Source: an uncultured Neisseriaceae bacterium (GTDB lineage Bacteria; Pseudomonadota; Gammaproteobacteria; Burkholderiales; UBA11063). Taken from it: a DNA stretch of 14,934 bases. The position numbers were made by a program, and so were the translations under genes. This document shows, one piece after another, positions 14,703 through 14,934 of the stretch (positions are counted from its first letter, which is position 1; each line of letters begins with the position of its first letter). The DNA lies in NCBI GenBank assembly GCA_903891375.1, contig CAITEL010000224.1, positions 1 through 14,934 of the forward strand. The letters are read 5' to 3'. A model generated the notes under the pieces. It was not told where the DNA came from. It did no database searches and saw nothing but the letters and a program-made list of their open reading frames with translations.

Positions 14703-14934
14703 TTTTTCCCCATCCTTGCTTGTGTATAAAATATTTTAGTGGCTTGCCCACGTTCTTTGTTAAAGTATTCATAGAGTTCTGGAATTTTAGTGTTATTTGC
14801 AGCATTATTAACAGTGTCATGAAGTAGAACTTTTTGTTCGCCAAGATAAATCAATTCGTCAGAAATTTTCCAAATACTATTTAAATCATGAGTAATCATT
14901 ATTACTGTCAATGATAATTGTTTTTGTAAATCAT
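14699..14934 (-). CDS. ABC-transporter ATPase of the MCE lipid system (C-terminal part only)
   Basis: Only the last 78 residues lie in the window; the Walker A, signature and Walker B motifs are beyond the right edge. The frame runs open to the window end, reading DLQKQLSLTVIMITHDLNS. This is the strand and H-loop (switch His in MITHDL) that follows the D-loop of ABC ATPases. A short C-terminal tail (TKIPELYEYFNKERGQATKIF) resembles MlaF-type subunits. It would drive lipid movement from the cytoplasmic face of the inner membrane. Its stop overlaps the start of the MCE gene (ATGA), the normal gene order of ATPase, MCE protein, lipoprotein. An apparent TTG start at 14911 is only an internal Leu codon. 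Confidence 0.85.
   Translation of the reverse strand, partial: DLQKQLSLTVIMITHDLNSIWKISDELIYLGEQKVLLHDTVNNAANNTKIPELYEYFNKERGQATKIFYTQARMGKK

Overview
The window is AT-rich, densely coded bacterial chromosome from a Gram-negative organism. Evidence for Gram-negative: an outer-membrane beta-barrel protein ending in Phe, two lipoproteins, and a MCE/ABC lipid-transport operon. The RNB-family exoribonuclease with a short betaproteobacterial-type N-terminus, the YccA/FtsH-modulator type of Bax-inhibitor-1 protein and the small Ala/Lys/His-rich exported protein point to a low-GC proteobacterium, perhaps a betaproteobacterium. That placement is inference. I see no rRNA, tRNA, CRISPR array or insertion sequence.

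Layout. (1) 1-1110, plus strand: the 3' part of a metallo-beta-lactamase-fold hydrolase (COG1237-like), then a 101-codon stub resembling only the first domain of an ATP-grasp ligase, then a perfect 42-bp palindrome. (2) 1139-5021, minus strand, transcribed right to left: an RNB-domain exoribonuclease, then 18 bp later an AAA/ABC-type ATPase, then an overlapping small protein with a PD-(D/E)XK-like nuclease motif. The ATPase/nuclease pair is the best candidate here for an undescribed (possibly defence) module. (3) 5268-7756, plus strand: a PhoU-like DUF47 protein and its PiT-family phosphate transporter, then yccA with its own promoter and a clear terminator. (4) 7775-11112, plus strand: uvrB translationally overlapping the first of two tandem uridine/cytidine-kinase paralogues. 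The paralogues differ at the one pocket residue known to decide uridine acceptance. (5) 11178-14934, minus strand: the end of a lipid-transport ABC operon (ATPase, MCE protein, PqiC-like lipoprotein), a small Ala-rich exported protein with a strong extended -10 promoter and a highly folded 5' leader, a small lipoprotein, greA, and a small beta-barrel outer-membrane protein with a near-consensus promoter. The convergent udk2/OMP pair is separated by a symmetric hairpin terminator.

Most of the window is housekeeping or envelope biology: phosphate uptake, nucleotide excision repair, pyrimidine salvage, transcript cleavage, lipid trafficking. The left end (about 1-3150) looks accessory. The strongest points for a second look are the ATPase/nuclease pair with its atypical Walker A motif, the His/Tyr divergence between the two nucleoside kinases, and the long folded leader of the Ala-rich protein gene.
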